Shown: positions 27,718 to 36,875 of the stretch, one piece after another
How the letters are laid out: each line of letters begins with the position of its first letter
Position numbering within the stretch: position 1 is the stretch's first letter
Origin: Streptomyces sp. NRRL S-340
GTDB taxonomy: Bacteria; Actinomycetota; Actinomycetes; Streptomycetales; Streptomycetaceae
Length of the DNA stretch: 64,000 nucleotides
Direction: 5' to 3'
Assembly: GCF_000720185.1 (NCBI RefSeq)
Contig: NZ_JOIY01000031.1
Coordinates: 45,538-109,537 of the forward strand
Notes under the pieces: model-generated
What the model saw: the letters and a program-made list of their open reading frames with translations, nothing else
What the model was told of the DNA's origin: nothing
Databases searched by the model: none
Translations under genes and position numbers: made by a program

Positions 27718-28485
27718 GTGTCGACGCCGTTCTATGTCTCACCTCAGCAGGCGATGGCCGACCGGGCGGAGTACGCCCGCAAGGGCATCGCCCGTGGCCG
27801 CAGCCTGGTGGTGCTGCAGTACGCCGACGGAATCGTGTTCGTCGGTGAGAATCCGTCCCGCGCGCTGCACAAGTTCAGCGAGATCTACGACCGGATCGGG
27901 TTCGCCGCGGCCGGGAAGTACAACGAGTACGAGAACCTGCGCATCGGCGGCGTCCGCTACGCCGACCTGCGCGGTTACACCTACGACCGGGACGACGTGA
28001 CCGCGCGCGGCCTGGCCAACGTCTACGCGCAGACGCTGGGCACGATCTTCTCCAGCGCGGCGGAGAAGCCGTACGAGGTGGAGCTGGTGGTCGCCGAGGT
28101 GGGGGAGACCCCCGAGGGCGACCAGATCTACCGGCTGCCGCACGACGGGTCGATCGTGGACGAGCACGGCTCGGTCGCGGTCGGTGGCAACGCGGAGCAG
28201 ATCAGCGGCTACCTGGACCAGCGCCACCGGGACGGGATGACGCTGGCCGAGGCGCTGAAGCTGGCGGTGCAGGCGCTGTCCCGGGACACCAACGGCAGCG
28301 AGCGGGAGATCCCCGCCGAGCGCCTGGAGGTGGCGGTGCTGGACCGCACGCGGCCGCAGCAGCGCAAGTTCAAGCGGATCGTGGGGCCGCAGCTGGCCCG
28401 GCTGCTGCAGGGCGGCAGCACCGACACCTCCAAGGACGACGACGAGCCGGAGGAGTCCTCCGGGTCCGAGGAGAGCGGGAAGTAG
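27718..28485 (+). CDS. prcA: 20S proteasome alpha subunit
   Basis: PrcA forms the outer rings and gate of the core particle and docks Arc. The 255-residue product begins [20 protein letters not shown] with the H0 helix region, followed by [39 protein letters not shown] and [12 protein letters not shown]. The C-terminal 20 residues are acidic and Ser-rich, as in other Streptomyces PrcA. Start is GTG at 27718 with AAAGGGA upstream. It is the last gene of the operon; a hairpin follows. Confidence 0.97.
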   Translation: MSTPFYVSPQQAMADRAEYARKGIARGRSLVVLQYADGIVFVGENPSRALHKFSEIYDRIGFAAAGKYNEYENLRIGGVRYADLRGYTYDRDDVTARGLANVYAQTLGTIFSSAAEKPYEVELVVAEVGETPEGDQIYRLPHDGSIVDEHGSVAVGGNAEQISGYLDQRHRDGMTLAEALKLAVQALSRDTNGSEREIPAERLEVAVLDRTRPQQRKFKRIVGPQLARLLQGGSTDTSKDDDEPEESSGSEESGK

Positions 28486-28500
28486 CCCACCGCGCGTGTA

Positions 28501-28549
28501 CCGGGTGCCCCGGCCGGCGTCTCCTCGACGTCACGGCCGGGGCACCGGC
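28501..28549. terminator. Terminator between prcA and the LacI-family gene
   Basis: A 12-bp perfect stem (28505-28516 with 28534-28545) flanked by CCGG/CCGG lies in the 67-bp gap between the convergent genes and can serve both. Confidence 0.78.
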
Positions 28550-28552
28550 GTC

Positions 28553-29569
28553 TCAGAAGGCCCGGGGCGCGGCCGTGGAGCCCCGGACCACCAGTTCCAC
28601 CGGGATGTCGCCGCCGTCCGGCACACGGCCCTCCAGGACGGCCAGGAGGGCGTGCATGCCGCGTTCGCCGAAGAGTTCCGCGTCCAGGCGCACGGTGGTC
28701 AGCTCGGGGTCGATGGCGGTGGCCAGGGCGAGGTCGTCGAGGCCGGTGACGGAGAGGTCGTCGGGGACGCGCAGCCCTAGCCGGCGCAGTCCCTTGTAGG
28801 CGCCCGCGGCCAGCTTGTCGTCGTCGCAGACCAGGGCGGTGGGCCGGGGGCCGGGCGCACCCAGCGCGGCTTCGGTGGCGGCGCGGGCGTCCTCGATGGA
28901 GATCGGGGCGCGGGCGGTGCGCAGGGTGGTGCCCGGGACGGCGTCCAGACGCGCGGCCAGTTCCCGGGCCCGTGCCTCGAAGGTCCAGGAGGGCACGTCG
29001 GCCGCGAGGTGGAGGAAGCGCCGGTGGCCGAGGCCGAGCAGGTGGTCGGCGACCTGGCGCACGCCGTCGGCGATGTCGAGGTTGACCGTGGCGGCGCCGA
29101 GGCTGCCGGCGGGGTCGCTGTCGAGCATGACGAGCGGGAGCTGGTCGCCGCGGATGGCGGTGAGGGCGTCGGCGGCCATGGAGGAGGCGAGGACGCCGTC
29201 GAGGGCGGCCTGGGCGGAGGCGAAGGGGTTCCTGGCGGGGCCGATGCCCTCGGGGGAGGGGTACAGGACGACGCCGAAGCCGTGGTCGGCGGCCACCCGG
29301 GCGGCGCCGGTGTAGACGCCGGCGAAGAACTCGGTGGTCAGGGCGGGGACGACCAGCAGCACGGTGCGGGTGTGGCCGAGGCGCAGGTTGCGGGCGGCGA
29401 GGTTGGGCCGGTAGCCGAGGTCACGGGCGGCCTGCCGGACGCGCTGTGCGGTCGTCTCGGCGACCCGGCCGCGCCACTTGTCGCCGAGGACGAGGGAGAC
29501 GGCGGCCTGGGAGACCCCGGCGGCCTGGGCGACGTCGCGGCTGGTGGGCCGGGTGCTTCCTCGTGCCAC
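28553..29569 (-). CDS. LacI-family transcriptional regulator
   Basis: A 338-residue regulator. The N-terminal LacI helix-turn-helix and hinge (SRDVAQAAGVSQAAVSLVLG, RVRQAARDLGYRPNLAARNL, about 10-60) are followed by a periplasmic-binding-protein-like effector domain (LLVVPALTTEFFAGVYTGAA, LGHRRFLHLAAD, ALVCDDDKLAAGAYKGLRRL, VTGLDDLALATAIDP). Start is taken as GTG at 29569; the frame stays open far into the divergent MFS gene but that part is antisense. It probably controls the divergent transporter: two TACGTA boxes lie between them. Confidence 0.88.
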   Translation of the reverse strand: MARGSTRPTSRDVAQAAGVSQAAVSLVLGDKWRGRVAETTAQRVRQAARDLGYRPNLAARNLRLGHTRTVLLVVPALTTEFFAGVYTGAARVAADHGFGVVLYPSPEGIGPARNPFASAQAALDGVLASSMAADALTAIRGDQLPLVMLDSDPAGSLGAATVNLDIADGVRQVADHLLGLGHRRFLHLAADVPSWTFEARARELAARLDAVPGTTLRTARAPISIEDARAATEAALGAPGPRPTALVCDDDKLAAGAYKGLRRLGLRVPDDLSVTGLDDLALATAIDPELTTVRLDAELFGERGMHALLAVLEGRVPDGGDIPVELVVRGSTAAPRAF

Positions 29570-29651
29570 CGTGGTGCTGCCCCTCTTCTTCCGGCCGTGG
29601 GTGCTCCCGCGGCCGTTCGCGGTCGTCTGGACTGGTGAACAGCGCACATGG

Positions 29652-29678
29652 TACGTATGGCCACGGACGTTATACGTA
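29652..29678. promoter_or_regulatory. Paired TACGTA boxes between LacI regulator and MFS gene
   Basis: TACGTA occurs at 29652-29657 and 29673-29678, exactly 21 bp (two helical turns) apart. The second lies in GTTATACGTAAC and, read on the minus strand, overlaps a TATAAC -10-like sequence for the regulator. A 9-bp direct repeat CACTCATGC follows at 29680 and 29691. Operator function is inferred. Confidence 0.45.
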
Positions 29679-29714
29679 ACACTCATGCTGCACTCATGCC
29701 TGGGAGGGCGCGCG

Positions 29715-30983
29715 ATGACCGCGGGATTCGCCGGATACCTGGAGATACTCAGGGCGCGGCACGCCGCCCGGCTGCTGGCGGGCACGCTCGTGGGCCGGCT
29801 GCCGAACGCGACCGCGGCGATCGCGATCGTGCTGTTCGTCCGCGCCGAGGGCGGCACGTACAGCCTCGCCGGCGTGCTGGCGGCGGTGTACGGGGTCGCC
29901 AACGCGGTGGGCCAGCCGGTGCTCGGACGCCTGGTGGACCTGTACGGGCAGCCGCGCGTCCAGCTGCCCGCGGCGCTGGCGGCCGCCCTGGCGATGACCC
30001 TGTTCGCCTTCACCGGCACCGAGCCGCCGGTGCTCGCCTGGGCGGCGGTGGCCGCGGCCGGGCTCTGCACACCGCCGCTGGAGGGCGGCCTGCGTGCCCT
30101 GTGGCCCACGGTCCTGCGCGGGCAGGAGCGGGTGCACACGGCGTACGCGATGGACGCGGTGGCCCAGGAAGTCATGTTCACCGTCGGACCGTTGCTGGTG
30201 ACGCTGTGCGTGTCGCTGTGGTCGGCCCGGGCCGCCCTGGTGGTGCTGAACGCCGTCGGGGTGCTGGGCGCGCTGTCGGTGGTCGTCTCGCCGCCGTCCC
30301 GGGCGTGGCGTTCGGCGCCGCGCGAGGCGCACTGGCTGGGGGCCCTGCGCTCGCCGGGCCTGCTGGCCATGCTGGGGGCGTTCCTGTTCGTCGGGGTCGC
30401 GCTGGGGTCCATCACCGTGGCGGCGGTGTCCTACGCGGACGGTCACGGCGGCGACGCGGTGTACGGCTGGCTGATGGCGGCGCTGGGGCTGGGGGCGCTG
30501 GCCGGCGGGGCCGTCTACGGGGCGCGGCAGTGGCCGGGTGCGCCGGAGCGGCGACTGCGGGTGCTGGTGGCGCTTCTGGCGGTGTGTTACCTGCCGCTGA
30601 CGCTGATGCCGGGGGTGGTGGCGATGGTGCTGCTGACGGCGGTGTCCGGGGTGTTCCTGGCGCCGTGCATCGCCTGCGCGTTCATCATCGTGGACCGGCA
30701 CGCGCCGAGTGGGACGGTGACGGAGGCGTTCTCCTGGCTGGTGACGATGTTCACGGTGGGTGCGTCGGTGGGCACGGGGGTCGCGGGCCCGGTGGTCGAG
30801 GCGGGCGGCGCGCTGTGGGGTTTCGCGGTGCCGGCCGTGGCCGGGGCGGTGTCGCTGCTGGTGCTGCTGGCCACCGGATCGGTCCTCGCAGCTCCCGCCG
30901 GGCGGGCGGTCGTTGCGGCTTCATCGGAAAATGATCCAAATCGTGCTGTCGAACCCCGTTTCAGCTCGGGGGATCGGGCGTAA
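29715..30983 (+). CDS. MFS transporter (drug/sugar exporter-like)
   Basis: A 422-residue integral membrane protein with about 12 hydrophobic helices and an MFS-type A-loop (GQPVLGRLVDLYGQPRVQL, about 75-93). It lacks a long central cytoplasmic loop and resembles small-molecule exporters; the substrate is unknown. Start is ATG at 29715 with GGGAGG upstream. It is divergent from the LacI-type gene, and its stop codon overlaps the -10 box of pafA. The regulator and transporter separate prcBA from pafA and look unrelated to protein turnover. Confidence 0.88.
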   Translation: MTAGFAGYLEILRARHAARLLAGTLVGRLPNATAAIAIVLFVRAEGGTYSLAGVLAAVYGVANAVGQPVLGRLVDLYGQPRVQLPAALAAALAMTLFAFTGTEPPVLAWAAVAAAGLCTPPLEGGLRALWPTVLRGQERVHTAYAMDAVAQEVMFTVGPLLVTLCVSLWSARAALVVLNAVGVLGALSVVVSPPSRAWRSAPREAHWLGALRSPGLLAMLGAFLFVGVALGSITVAAVSYADGHGGDAVYGWLMAALGLGALAGGAVYGARQWPGAPERRLRVLVALLAVCYLPLTLMPGVVAMVLLTAVSGVFLAPCIACAFIIVDRHAPSGTVTEAFSWLVTMFTVGASVGTGVAGPVVEAGGALWGFAVPAVAGAVSLLVLLATGSVLAAPAGRAVVAASSENDPNRAVEPRFSSGDRA

Positions 30984-30993
30984 TGTTCAGTCA
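30981..30993 (+). promoter_or_regulatory. Leaderless-type pafA promoter
   Basis: TAATGT at 30981-30986, which overlaps the TAA stop of the MFS gene, is a TANNNT -10 box 6 nt before the pafA ATG. There is no ribosome binding site, so a leaderless mRNA is likely. Confidence 0.45.
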
Positions 30994-32354
30994 TGGACCG
31001 CCGCATTTTCGGGCTGGAGAACGAGTACGGCGTCACGTGCACGTTCAGGGGACAGCGCCGCCTGTCGCCTGACGAGGTGGCGCGGTACCTCTTCCGCCGT
31101 GTCGTGTCATGGGGCCGCAGCAGCAATGTGTTTCTGCGAAACGGCGCCCGGCTCTATCTCGACGTGGGGTCACATCCGGAATACGCGACACCCGAGTGTG
31201 ACAATGTGACCGAACTGGTCACCCACGACAAGGCCGGCGAGCGCATTCTCGAGGGACTCCTGGTAGACGCGGAACGACGCCTGCACGAGGAGGGAATCGC
31301 GGGCGACGTCTACCTCTTCAAGAACAACACGGACTCGGCGGGCAACTCCTACGGCTGTCACGAGAACTATCTGGTGGCACGGCACGGGGAGTTCTCACGG
31401 CTCGCGGACATCCTCATTCCGTTCCTGGTCACACGGCAGCTGCTGTGCGGCGCGGGAAAGGTCCTGCAGACGCCGCGCGGGGCCGTGTACTGCGTGAGCC
31501 AGCGGGCCGAGCACATCTGGGAGGGCGTCTCCTCGGCGACCACCCGCTCCCGGCCGATCATCAACACGCGCGACGAACCGCACGCGGACGCCGAGCGCTA
31601 CCGCCGGCTGCACGTCATCGTGGGCGACTCGAACATGTCCGAGACGACGATGCTGCTGAAGGTCGGCGCCACCGACCTCGTGCTGCGCATGATCGAGGCG
31701 GGCACGGTGATGCGGGACCTGACCCTGGAGAACCCGATCCGGGCGATCCGCGAGGTCAGCCACGACATCACGGGCCGCCGCAAGGTGCGCCTGGCCAGCG
31801 GCCGGGAGGCGTCCGCGCTGGAGGTGCAGCGCGAGTACTACGAGAAGGCCGTGGACTTCTGCGAGCGCCGCGGCATCCGCACCGGCACCGTGGAGCAGGT
31901 GCTGGAGCTGTGGGGCCGCACGCTGGACGCGATCGAGAGCGAGGATCTCGACCGGATCGGCACCGAGATCGACTGGGTGATGAAGTACAAGCTCATCGAG
32001 CGGTACCGGGCCAAGCACAACATGACCATGTCGCATCCGCGGGTCGCCCAGATAGACCTCGCGTACCACGACATCCACCGCCGCCGCGGTCTGTACTACC
32101 TGCTGGAGAAGAAGGGCCAAGCCACCCGGATCTGCAACGACTTGAAGATCTTCGAGGGCAAGTCGGTGCCGCCGCAGACCACTCGGGCGCGGCTGCGCGG
32201 CGACTTCATCCGGCGGGCGCAGGAACAGCGCCGTGACTTCACGGTCGACTGGGTGCACCTGAAGCTCAACGACCAGGCGCAGCGCACGGTGTTGTGCAAG
32301 GACCCGTTCCGTTCGGTGGACGACAGGGTGGAGAAGCTGATCGCCGGAATGTGA
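30993..32354 (+). CDS. pafA: Pup--protein ligase
   Basis: PafA activates the C-terminal Glu of Pup with ATP and links it to lysines of substrates. The 453-residue product is a paralogue of Dop: [31 protein letters not shown] with the catalytic Asp, [40 protein letters not shown] and a C-terminal domain that interacts with Pup ([15 protein letters not shown]). It lacks the Dop loop. It is placed 2.5 kb downstream of prcA, followed by two FKBP genes and pafBC. Confidence 0.97.
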   Translation: MDRRIFGLENEYGVTCTFRGQRRLSPDEVARYLFRRVVSWGRSSNVFLRNGARLYLDVGSHPEYATPECDNVTELVTHDKAGERILEGLLVDAERRLHEEGIAGDVYLFKNNTDSAGNSYGCHENYLVARHGEFSRLADILIPFLVTRQLLCGAGKVLQTPRGAVYCVSQRAEHIWEGVSSATTRSRPIINTRDEPHADAERYRRLHVIVGDSNMSETTMLLKVGATDLVLRMIEAGTVMRDLTLENPIRAIREVSHDITGRRKVRLASGREASALEVQREYYEKAVDFCERRGIRTGTVEQVLELWGRTLDAIESEDLDRIGTEIDWVMKYKLIERYRAKHNMTMSHPRVAQIDLAYHDIHRRRGLYYLLEKKGQATRICNDLKIFEGKSVPPQTTRARLRGDFIRRAQEQRRDFTVDWVHLKLNDQAQRTVLCKDPFRSVDDRVEKLIAGM

Positions 32355-32437
32355 TCCGCCGGGGGCGGGGCGCGTTCCGCGCGATTCCCCGGTCCCCGGT
32401 TCGCTCGCGCGGGGGGTGACCCCGCGGAACGCCACAC

Positions 32438-32470
32438 GGGCGCCGTACGTTTCACGTGCGGCGCCCTTCT
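32438..32470 (+). terminator. pafA terminator
   Basis: A 13-bp stem with one T-G wobble (32438-32450 with 32454-32466) and loop TTC, followed by TTCT, lies 84 bp after the pafA stop. Confidence 0.75.
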
Positions 32471-32527
32471 CGCCCCGTAGAGTTGCGCGCACGCCATCCA
32501 CAAGATCGACCGATTACGAGGCCCACC

Positions 32528-33541
32528 GTGCGCCGACGCTCTCTGCTCCTTTCCGCCCCCGCGGGACTGGTCACCCTGGCCGCCTGCGGCAACGACAAGT
32601 CCGGCTCGGGCAGTGCCGGTGACACCTCCTCGAAGTCTCCGTCGCCCACCGCCCCGGCGACGTCCGCCGCGCCGCCGCCGAAGATCGTCTCCGGGCCGCT
32701 GCCGGCGATCACGGCGGGCACGAAGTTCGGTGAGAAGCCGACCGTCGCCAAGGGCACCGGCACCCCGTCCAAGGACCTGGCGGTGAAGACCGTCATCGCC
32801 GGCGGCGGCCGTACGGTGGCGGAGAACGACTACGTCCAGGCCCACTACCTCGGCCAGGTCTGGGACACGGCGAAGGTCTTCGACAACTCCTACGACCGCA
32901 AGACGCCCCTGCTCATCCAGCTCGCCCAGGGCACGATCATCGACGGCTGGCGCTATGCGCTGGCCGGGAAGAAGGTCGGCAGCAGGGTGGCGTTCTCGGT
33001 GCCCCCCACCTGGGGCTACGGCACGCAGGGCAACGCGCAGGCGGGCATCAAGGGCACCGACACGCTGGTCTTCGTGGTCGATGTGCAGGACGCCTTCAAC
33101 TCCAAGAGCTCGGCCAAGGGGAAGACGGCCGGCCTGAACGACGCGAACCTGCCGAAGGTGGGCACCAACACCGACGGCGCGGCCCCCTCCGTCGACGTGC
33201 CGAAGACGGCGGCGCCCAAGAAGCTGGTCGCGGAGTACGTCATCGAGGGCGACGGCCCGGCGGTCAAGGCGGAGAGCACCGTGCTGGTGCAGTACAAGGG
33301 CGTGCTGTGGGACGGCGGCAAGGAGTTCGACTCGACGTACAAGAGGAACCAGCTGACGTCGTTCTCGCTGCAGCAGGTCGTCAAGGGCTGGGCGCAGGGG
33401 CTGACCGGCAAGAAGGTCGGCAGCCGCGTCCTGATCGTCATCCCGCCCTCCCTGGGCTACGGCGACAACCCGCCGCCGGACAGCGGCATCAAGAAGGACT
33501 CCACGCTGGTGTTCTCCGTGGACATCCTGGCCGCGATGTGA
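32528..33541 (+). CDS. Lipoprotein with two FKBP-type peptidyl-prolyl isomerase domains
   Basis: A 337-residue exported foldase. The signal peptide ends in the lipobox LAAC (Cys at 20), then a Ser/Pro-rich linker. Two FKBP domains follow in tandem: about 85-190 (DYVQAHYLGQVWDTAKVFDN, GWRYALAGKKVGSRVAFSVP, TLVFVVDV) and about 235-337 (VLVQYKGVLWDGGKEFDSTY, GWAQGLTGKKVGSRVLIVIP, GYGDNPPPDS). The second keeps more of the usual active-site aromatics. Start GTG at 32528 with ACGAGG upstream. It anchors outside the membrane, so it is a neighbour rather than a part of the cytosolic proteasome route. Confidence 0.92.
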   Translation: MRRRSLLLSAPAGLVTLAACGNDKSGSGSAGDTSSKSPSPTAPATSAAPPPKIVSGPLPAITAGTKFGEKPTVAKGTGTPSKDLAVKTVIAGGGRTVAENDYVQAHYLGQVWDTAKVFDNSYDRKTPLLIQLAQGTIIDGWRYALAGKKVGSRVAFSVPPTWGYGTQGNAQAGIKGTDTLVFVVDVQDAFNSKSSAKGKTAGLNDANLPKVGTNTDGAAPSVDVPKTAAPKKLVAEYVIEGDGPAVKAESTVLVQYKGVLWDGGKEFDSTYKRNQLTSFSLQQVVKGWAQGLTGKKVGSRVLIVIPPSLGYGDNPPPDSGIKKDSTLVFSVDILAAM

Positions 33542-33601
33542 GCCGCCCGGGATGTAAGACTGTGGATGTTGCCTTTTCGCAGACAAGCAGGAGCTAGAGA
33601 C

Positions 33602-33973
33602 GTGAGCATCGACAAGCCCGAGATCGACTTCCCGGGCGGCGAGCCCCCGGCGGACCTGGAGATCAAGGACATCTGGGAGGGCGACGGCGAGGTGGCGACG
33701 GCGGGCCAGACCGTCACCGTCCACTACGTGGGTGTCGCCTTCAGCACCGGCGAGGAGTTCGACGCCAGCTGGAACCGGGGCACTCCCTTCCGCTTCCCGC
33801 TCGGCGGCGGCCGGGTCATCAAGGGCTGGGACCAGGGCGTGCAGGGCATGAAGGTCGGCGGCCGTCGCCAGCTGACCATCCCGGCCCACCTCGCCTACGG
33901 CGACCAGAGCCCGACCCCGGCGATCAAGCCCGGCGAGACGCTGATCTTCGTCGTCGACCTGCTCGGGGTCTGA
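33602..33973 (+). CDS. Cytosolic FKBP-type peptidyl-prolyl isomerase
   Basis: A 123-residue single-domain FKBP that catalyses cis-trans isomerisation of prolyl bonds. The fold is complete: VTVHYVGVAFSTGEEFDASW, the FPLGGGRVIKGWDQGVQGMK segment (with the active-site Val-Ile and Trp), HLAYGDQSP and LIFVVDLLGV. Without signal peptide it should be cytoplasmic. It begins 60 bp after the lipoprotein FKBP, with AGGAG upstream of the GTG at 33602; the two form a unit closed by the hairpin at 33980. Confidence 0.93.
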   Translation: MSIDKPEIDFPGGEPPADLEIKDIWEGDGEVATAGQTVTVHYVGVAFSTGEEFDASWNRGTPFRFPLGGGRVIKGWDQGVQGMKVGGRRQLTIPAHLAYGDQSPTPAIKPGETLIFVVDLLGV

Positions 33974-33979
33974 TCGCCG

Positions 33980-34018
33980 CCGCGCGGATCCGTCCGGGAA
34001 GCCGGGGGATCCGCGCGG
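33980..34018 (+). terminator. Terminator of the FKBP gene pair
   Basis: A perfect 12-bp repeat CCGCGCGGATCC/GGATCCGCGCGG (33980-33991 with 34007-34018) with a 15-nt loop starts 6 bp after the stop codon. Confidence 0.78.
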
Positions 34019-34134
34019 GATCCGATCACCTGGGGCCCATGCCTGACCGGGCGTGGGCCCTCGGCTTTTGCCACCGTGCCGCGGGGCGGTACGGTCGTCG
34101 GCAGTAAGCACCATGAGGAAGGTGACGGGCGTCG

Positions 34135-35136
34135 ATGGCCATTGCCAAGGCGGAGCGGCTGATGAACCTCGCGCTGTGCCTGCTCGGGACACGGCGGCCG
34201 CTCAGCAAGCGCGAGCTGCGCGAGTCCATCGAGGCGTACGTGGAGGCCTTCGGGCCGGGCCGGGGCACGGCTCCCGGGCCGGACAGGAGCGCGCCGGCGT
34301 CCGACGACTCCTTCAACCGCATGTTCGAGCGTGACAAGGACGACCTGCGCGAGCTGGGGCTGGTCATCGAGACCGTGGAGAGCCTGGAGGGAGAGGTCGG
34401 CTACCTCGCCCGCCGGGACAGCAACCGGCTGCCGCCCATCACCCTGGACGCCGAGGAGGCCGCAGCCCTGGGCCTGGCCGCCAAGGTCTGGCAGCAGGCC
34501 CGGCTCGCCGGGGCCGCCAGCGGCGCCCTGCAGAAGCTGCGCGCGGCCGGTCTGCCCGAGGACGTCGACCCGTACGAGGCGCACAGCGCCCTGGAGCCGC
34601 GCATCCCGGTGCACGAGGCCGCCTTCGAACCGCTGATGCTGGCCTGCCGCGACCGCCGTCCGGTGCTCTTCGACTACCGCAAGGCCAGCGCCGCCCGCCC
34701 CGAGCCCCGGCACGTGGAGCCGTGGGCGCTGGAGTGCTGGCGTGGTCACTGGTACCTGGCAGGCTTCGACCGCGACCGCGGTGCCGAGCGGGTCTTCCGG
34801 CTGTCCCGGATCACCGGCAAGGTGCGTTCGCGCGGCGCCCGCTTCACCGCTCCCGTGCCGGACGTCGTCACCGTCCGGGAGACCGTCGCGAGCTGGGCCG
34901 GCGAGATCGCCGACCGCTCGGCGCGGATCCGGCTGCGCTCGGGGTCGGGCTACCCCCTCCGGGCGAAGGCCACCGCCGTCCGGGAGCTCGGTGACGGCTG
35001 GGACGAGTTGGACATCCCGTACGGACACGGGCTGGACGCCTGGCTGGTGGAGTTCGGACCGGACGTGGTGGTCCTGGAACCCGCCGAACTGCGGGCTGAC
35101 GTGGTGGACCGGCTGCGTGCCGTGGCCAAGGGCTGA
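34135..35136 (+). CDS. pafB: WYL-domain transcriptional regulator PafB
   Basis: PafB and PafC form the heterodimeric activator of the LexA-independent DNA-damage response described in mycobacteria. This 333-residue protein has an N-terminal winged helix-turn-helix (about 1-85; LMNLALCLLGTRRPLSKREL, FERDKDDLRELGLVIET) and a WYL domain (about 145-235; FDYRKASAARPEPRHVEPWA, GHWYLAGFDRDRGAERVFRL), then a C-terminal extension domain. An insertion rich in Pro/Gly (about 42-62) interrupts the HTH region. TACGGT at 34090-34095 is a possible -10 box. It is followed by pafC after 18 bp. Confidence 0.92.
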   Translation: MAIAKAERLMNLALCLLGTRRPLSKRELRESIEAYVEAFGPGRGTAPGPDRSAPASDDSFNRMFERDKDDLRELGLVIETVESLEGEVGYLARRDSNRLPPITLDAEEAAALGLAAKVWQQARLAGAASGALQKLRAAGLPEDVDPYEAHSALEPRIPVHEAAFEPLMLACRDRRPVLFDYRKASAARPEPRHVEPWALECWRGHWYLAGFDRDRGAERVFRLSRITGKVRSRGARFTAPVPDVVTVRETVASWAGEIADRSARIRLRSGSGYPLRAKATAVRELGDGWDELDIPYGHGLDAWLVEFGPDVVVLEPAELRADVVDRLRAVAKG

Positions 35137-35154
35137 GGGGGATCGAGGAACACC

Positions 35155-36276
35155 GTGGCAGGCAAACCGGTCAGGCCCGCGAACGCCATCGACCAGACCC
35201 GGCGGATGCTCTCCCTCGTGACCTATCTGAGGGAGCGGCCCGGCGCCCGGATCGAGGACGTGGCGCGCGCCTTCGGCATCAGCGAGGACGAGCTGGTCTC
35301 CGACCTCGACGTGCTGCCCATGTGCGGCACCAGCTTCCGCGGCGGCGACCTGCTCGACATCGACACCGACGGGGAGCGGATCTGGTGGCACAACCCCGCC
35401 GCGCTCGGCGCGGACGCCGCCGAGCCGCTCAGGCTGGCCGCCGACGAGGCGACCGCCCTGCTCGTCGCGGCCCGCGCGGTGGCCACCCTGCCGGGCCTGC
35501 GCGAGAGCGACCGGCAGGCGCTGCTGCGGGCGACCGCCAAGGTGGAGACCGCGGCCGGCGAGGCGGCGGGCGCCAGCTCCCGCCTCTCGGTGACCTTCGA
35601 GTCCGAGGGCGGCGTCTTCGCCGACGTCGACCGGGCCATCTCCGAGCGGCGCCGCCTGTGGATCCGCTACTACTCGCCGGCGCGCGACGAGGTCACCGAG
35701 CGCGAGATCGACCCCATCCGCCTGGTCAGCGTCGGACACACGTACGTGGAGGCCTGGTGCCGCCGCTCCGAGGCGCGCCGCACCTTCCGGCTCGACCGGG
35801 TCGCCGAGATCAAGATCCTCGACGAGCCGTCCGCGCCCCCGGAGATAGAGCTGCGCGACCTGTCCGAGGCGCTGGTGCAGCCCGCCGCGGAGGACCCCGA
35901 GGTCGTCGTCGAGGTCGGCCCCGGCGGCCGCTGGGTCGCCGAGTACTACCCGCACGACAGCGCCGAGGAGCTGCCCGACGGCGGGCTGCGCATCACGCTG
36001 CGCACCCCCGACCCGGCCTCGCTCAGGCGTCTGGCGCTGCGCCTGGGGCAGGACGGCAGGATCGTCGCGCCGGGCGCCCTGGCCGACAGCGCCCGGCAGG
36101 CGGCCCGGGAGGCCCTCGCGGCGTACGACGGGATCGAGGCGGCGTCCGGCGAGGGCGGCGGCCGGGGCACCGGCGGGGGAGCGCCGGCCGGCGACCGCGA
36201 CGCGACCGGGCCCACCGCGCCCGGCGGCCCGTCCGGGCCGGTGTGGGCCTACGGCAGGCAGGAGCAGGCGCTGTGA
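35155..36276 (+). CDS. pafC: WYL-domain transcriptional regulator PafC
   Basis: Partner of PafB. The 373-residue product has an N-terminal helix-turn-helix (about 10-70; TRRMLSLVTYLRERPGARIE, VARAFGISEDELVSDLDVLP), a WYL domain (about 165-235; LWIRYYSPARDEVTEREIDP, TYVEAWCRRSEARRTFRLDR) and a C-terminal extension. The last 45 residues are Gly/Ala/Pro-rich and look disordered. The GTG start at 35155 follows a GAGGAACACC stretch. It overlaps the next gene by four bases (GTGA), so these three genes are probably translated from one mRNA. Confidence 0.92.
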   Translation: MAGKPVRPANAIDQTRRMLSLVTYLRERPGARIEDVARAFGISEDELVSDLDVLPMCGTSFRGGDLLDIDTDGERIWWHNPAALGADAAEPLRLAADEATALLVAARAVATLPGLRESDRQALLRATAKVETAAGEAAGASSRLSVTFESEGGVFADVDRAISERRRLWIRYYSPARDEVTEREIDPIRLVSVGHTYVEAWCRRSEARRTFRLDRVAEIKILDEPSAPPEIELRDLSEALVQPAAEDPEVVVEVGPGGRWVAEYYPHDSAEELPDGGLRITLRTPDPASLRRLALRLGQDGRIVAPGALADSARQAAREALAAYDGIEAASGEGGGRGTGGGAPAGDRDATGPTAPGGPSGPVWAYGRQEQAL

Positions 36277-36566
36277 GCGAGTCGACGCCGCCCGCCGGGG
36301 CGGCCATGTCGGTGGCGGCGGCCTTCGCCGGGATGCGCAACGTGTCGCCCGCGGTGTTCCGCGCGTGCTGCCCCGACTGCCGGGCCCGTTTCGAACTCGC
36401 CGCGAGCGCGCTGCGGCTGGTGGTCGGCGCCAGCAGCCGCACCACCTTCTACTCGTTCACCTGCCCCGAGTGCGGTGTCTCGGCCCGCAAGCCGGCCGGG
36501 GAACGCATCGTCGAACTGCTCACCAGCGGCGGCGTCAGGGCCCTGCGGTTGCACAGCGCCGTCTGA
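36273..36566 (+). CDS. Small zinc-ribbon protein
   Basis: A 97-residue protein with two CxxC knuckles, CCPDCRARFELA (about 31-41) and FTCPECGVSARKPAG (about 63-77), which should bind one zinc ion. No other domain is visible. Its start codon overlaps the pafC stop (GTGA at 36273-36276), which points to coupled translation and a role linked to PafBC, but the function is not known to me. Confidence 0.85.
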   Translation: MSESTPPAGAAMSVAAAFAGMRNVSPAVFRACCPDCRARFELAASALRLVVGASSRTTFYSFTCPECGVSARKPAGERIVELLTSGGVRALRLHSAV

Positions 36567-36875
36567 GGCCGATGCGTGCGGTTCCGGCGCGGGCCGGGCG
36601 CGGACGGGGGCCCGCGTGCGGCCCGCGCCGCTGTCCGGTGAAGGTTCGCCCCCGGGAAGCGGGCGTCCCGGCAGCCGTCGGCGGAGGAGCCGCCCGGCCC
36701 CGCTGAGCGCCGGTCCCGCCCGAGGTCGCACGCCCGTCCGTCCGTGCGAGACAGCGCTCGACCGGTCCGGCGGCGGCCGGCGGTTCCCGGCTCCGGGACC
36801 GTTGCGGGTGCGACGGCCGGCCGCCGGCCGCAGGCCTGGACGGAACCGCTCCGCGGACCGTCTAGGCTCAGGGCC
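36567..36875. other. Intergenic region before the 64-residue membrane protein
   Basis: 309 bp without a supportable gene; the open frames here have no domain and no ribosome site. A hairpin made by CGGTTCCCG/CGGGACCG at 36781-36801 may end the pafBC unit. TAGGCT at 36863-36868 lies 7 nt before the next ATG and is a good leaderless -10 box. Confidence 0.5.
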
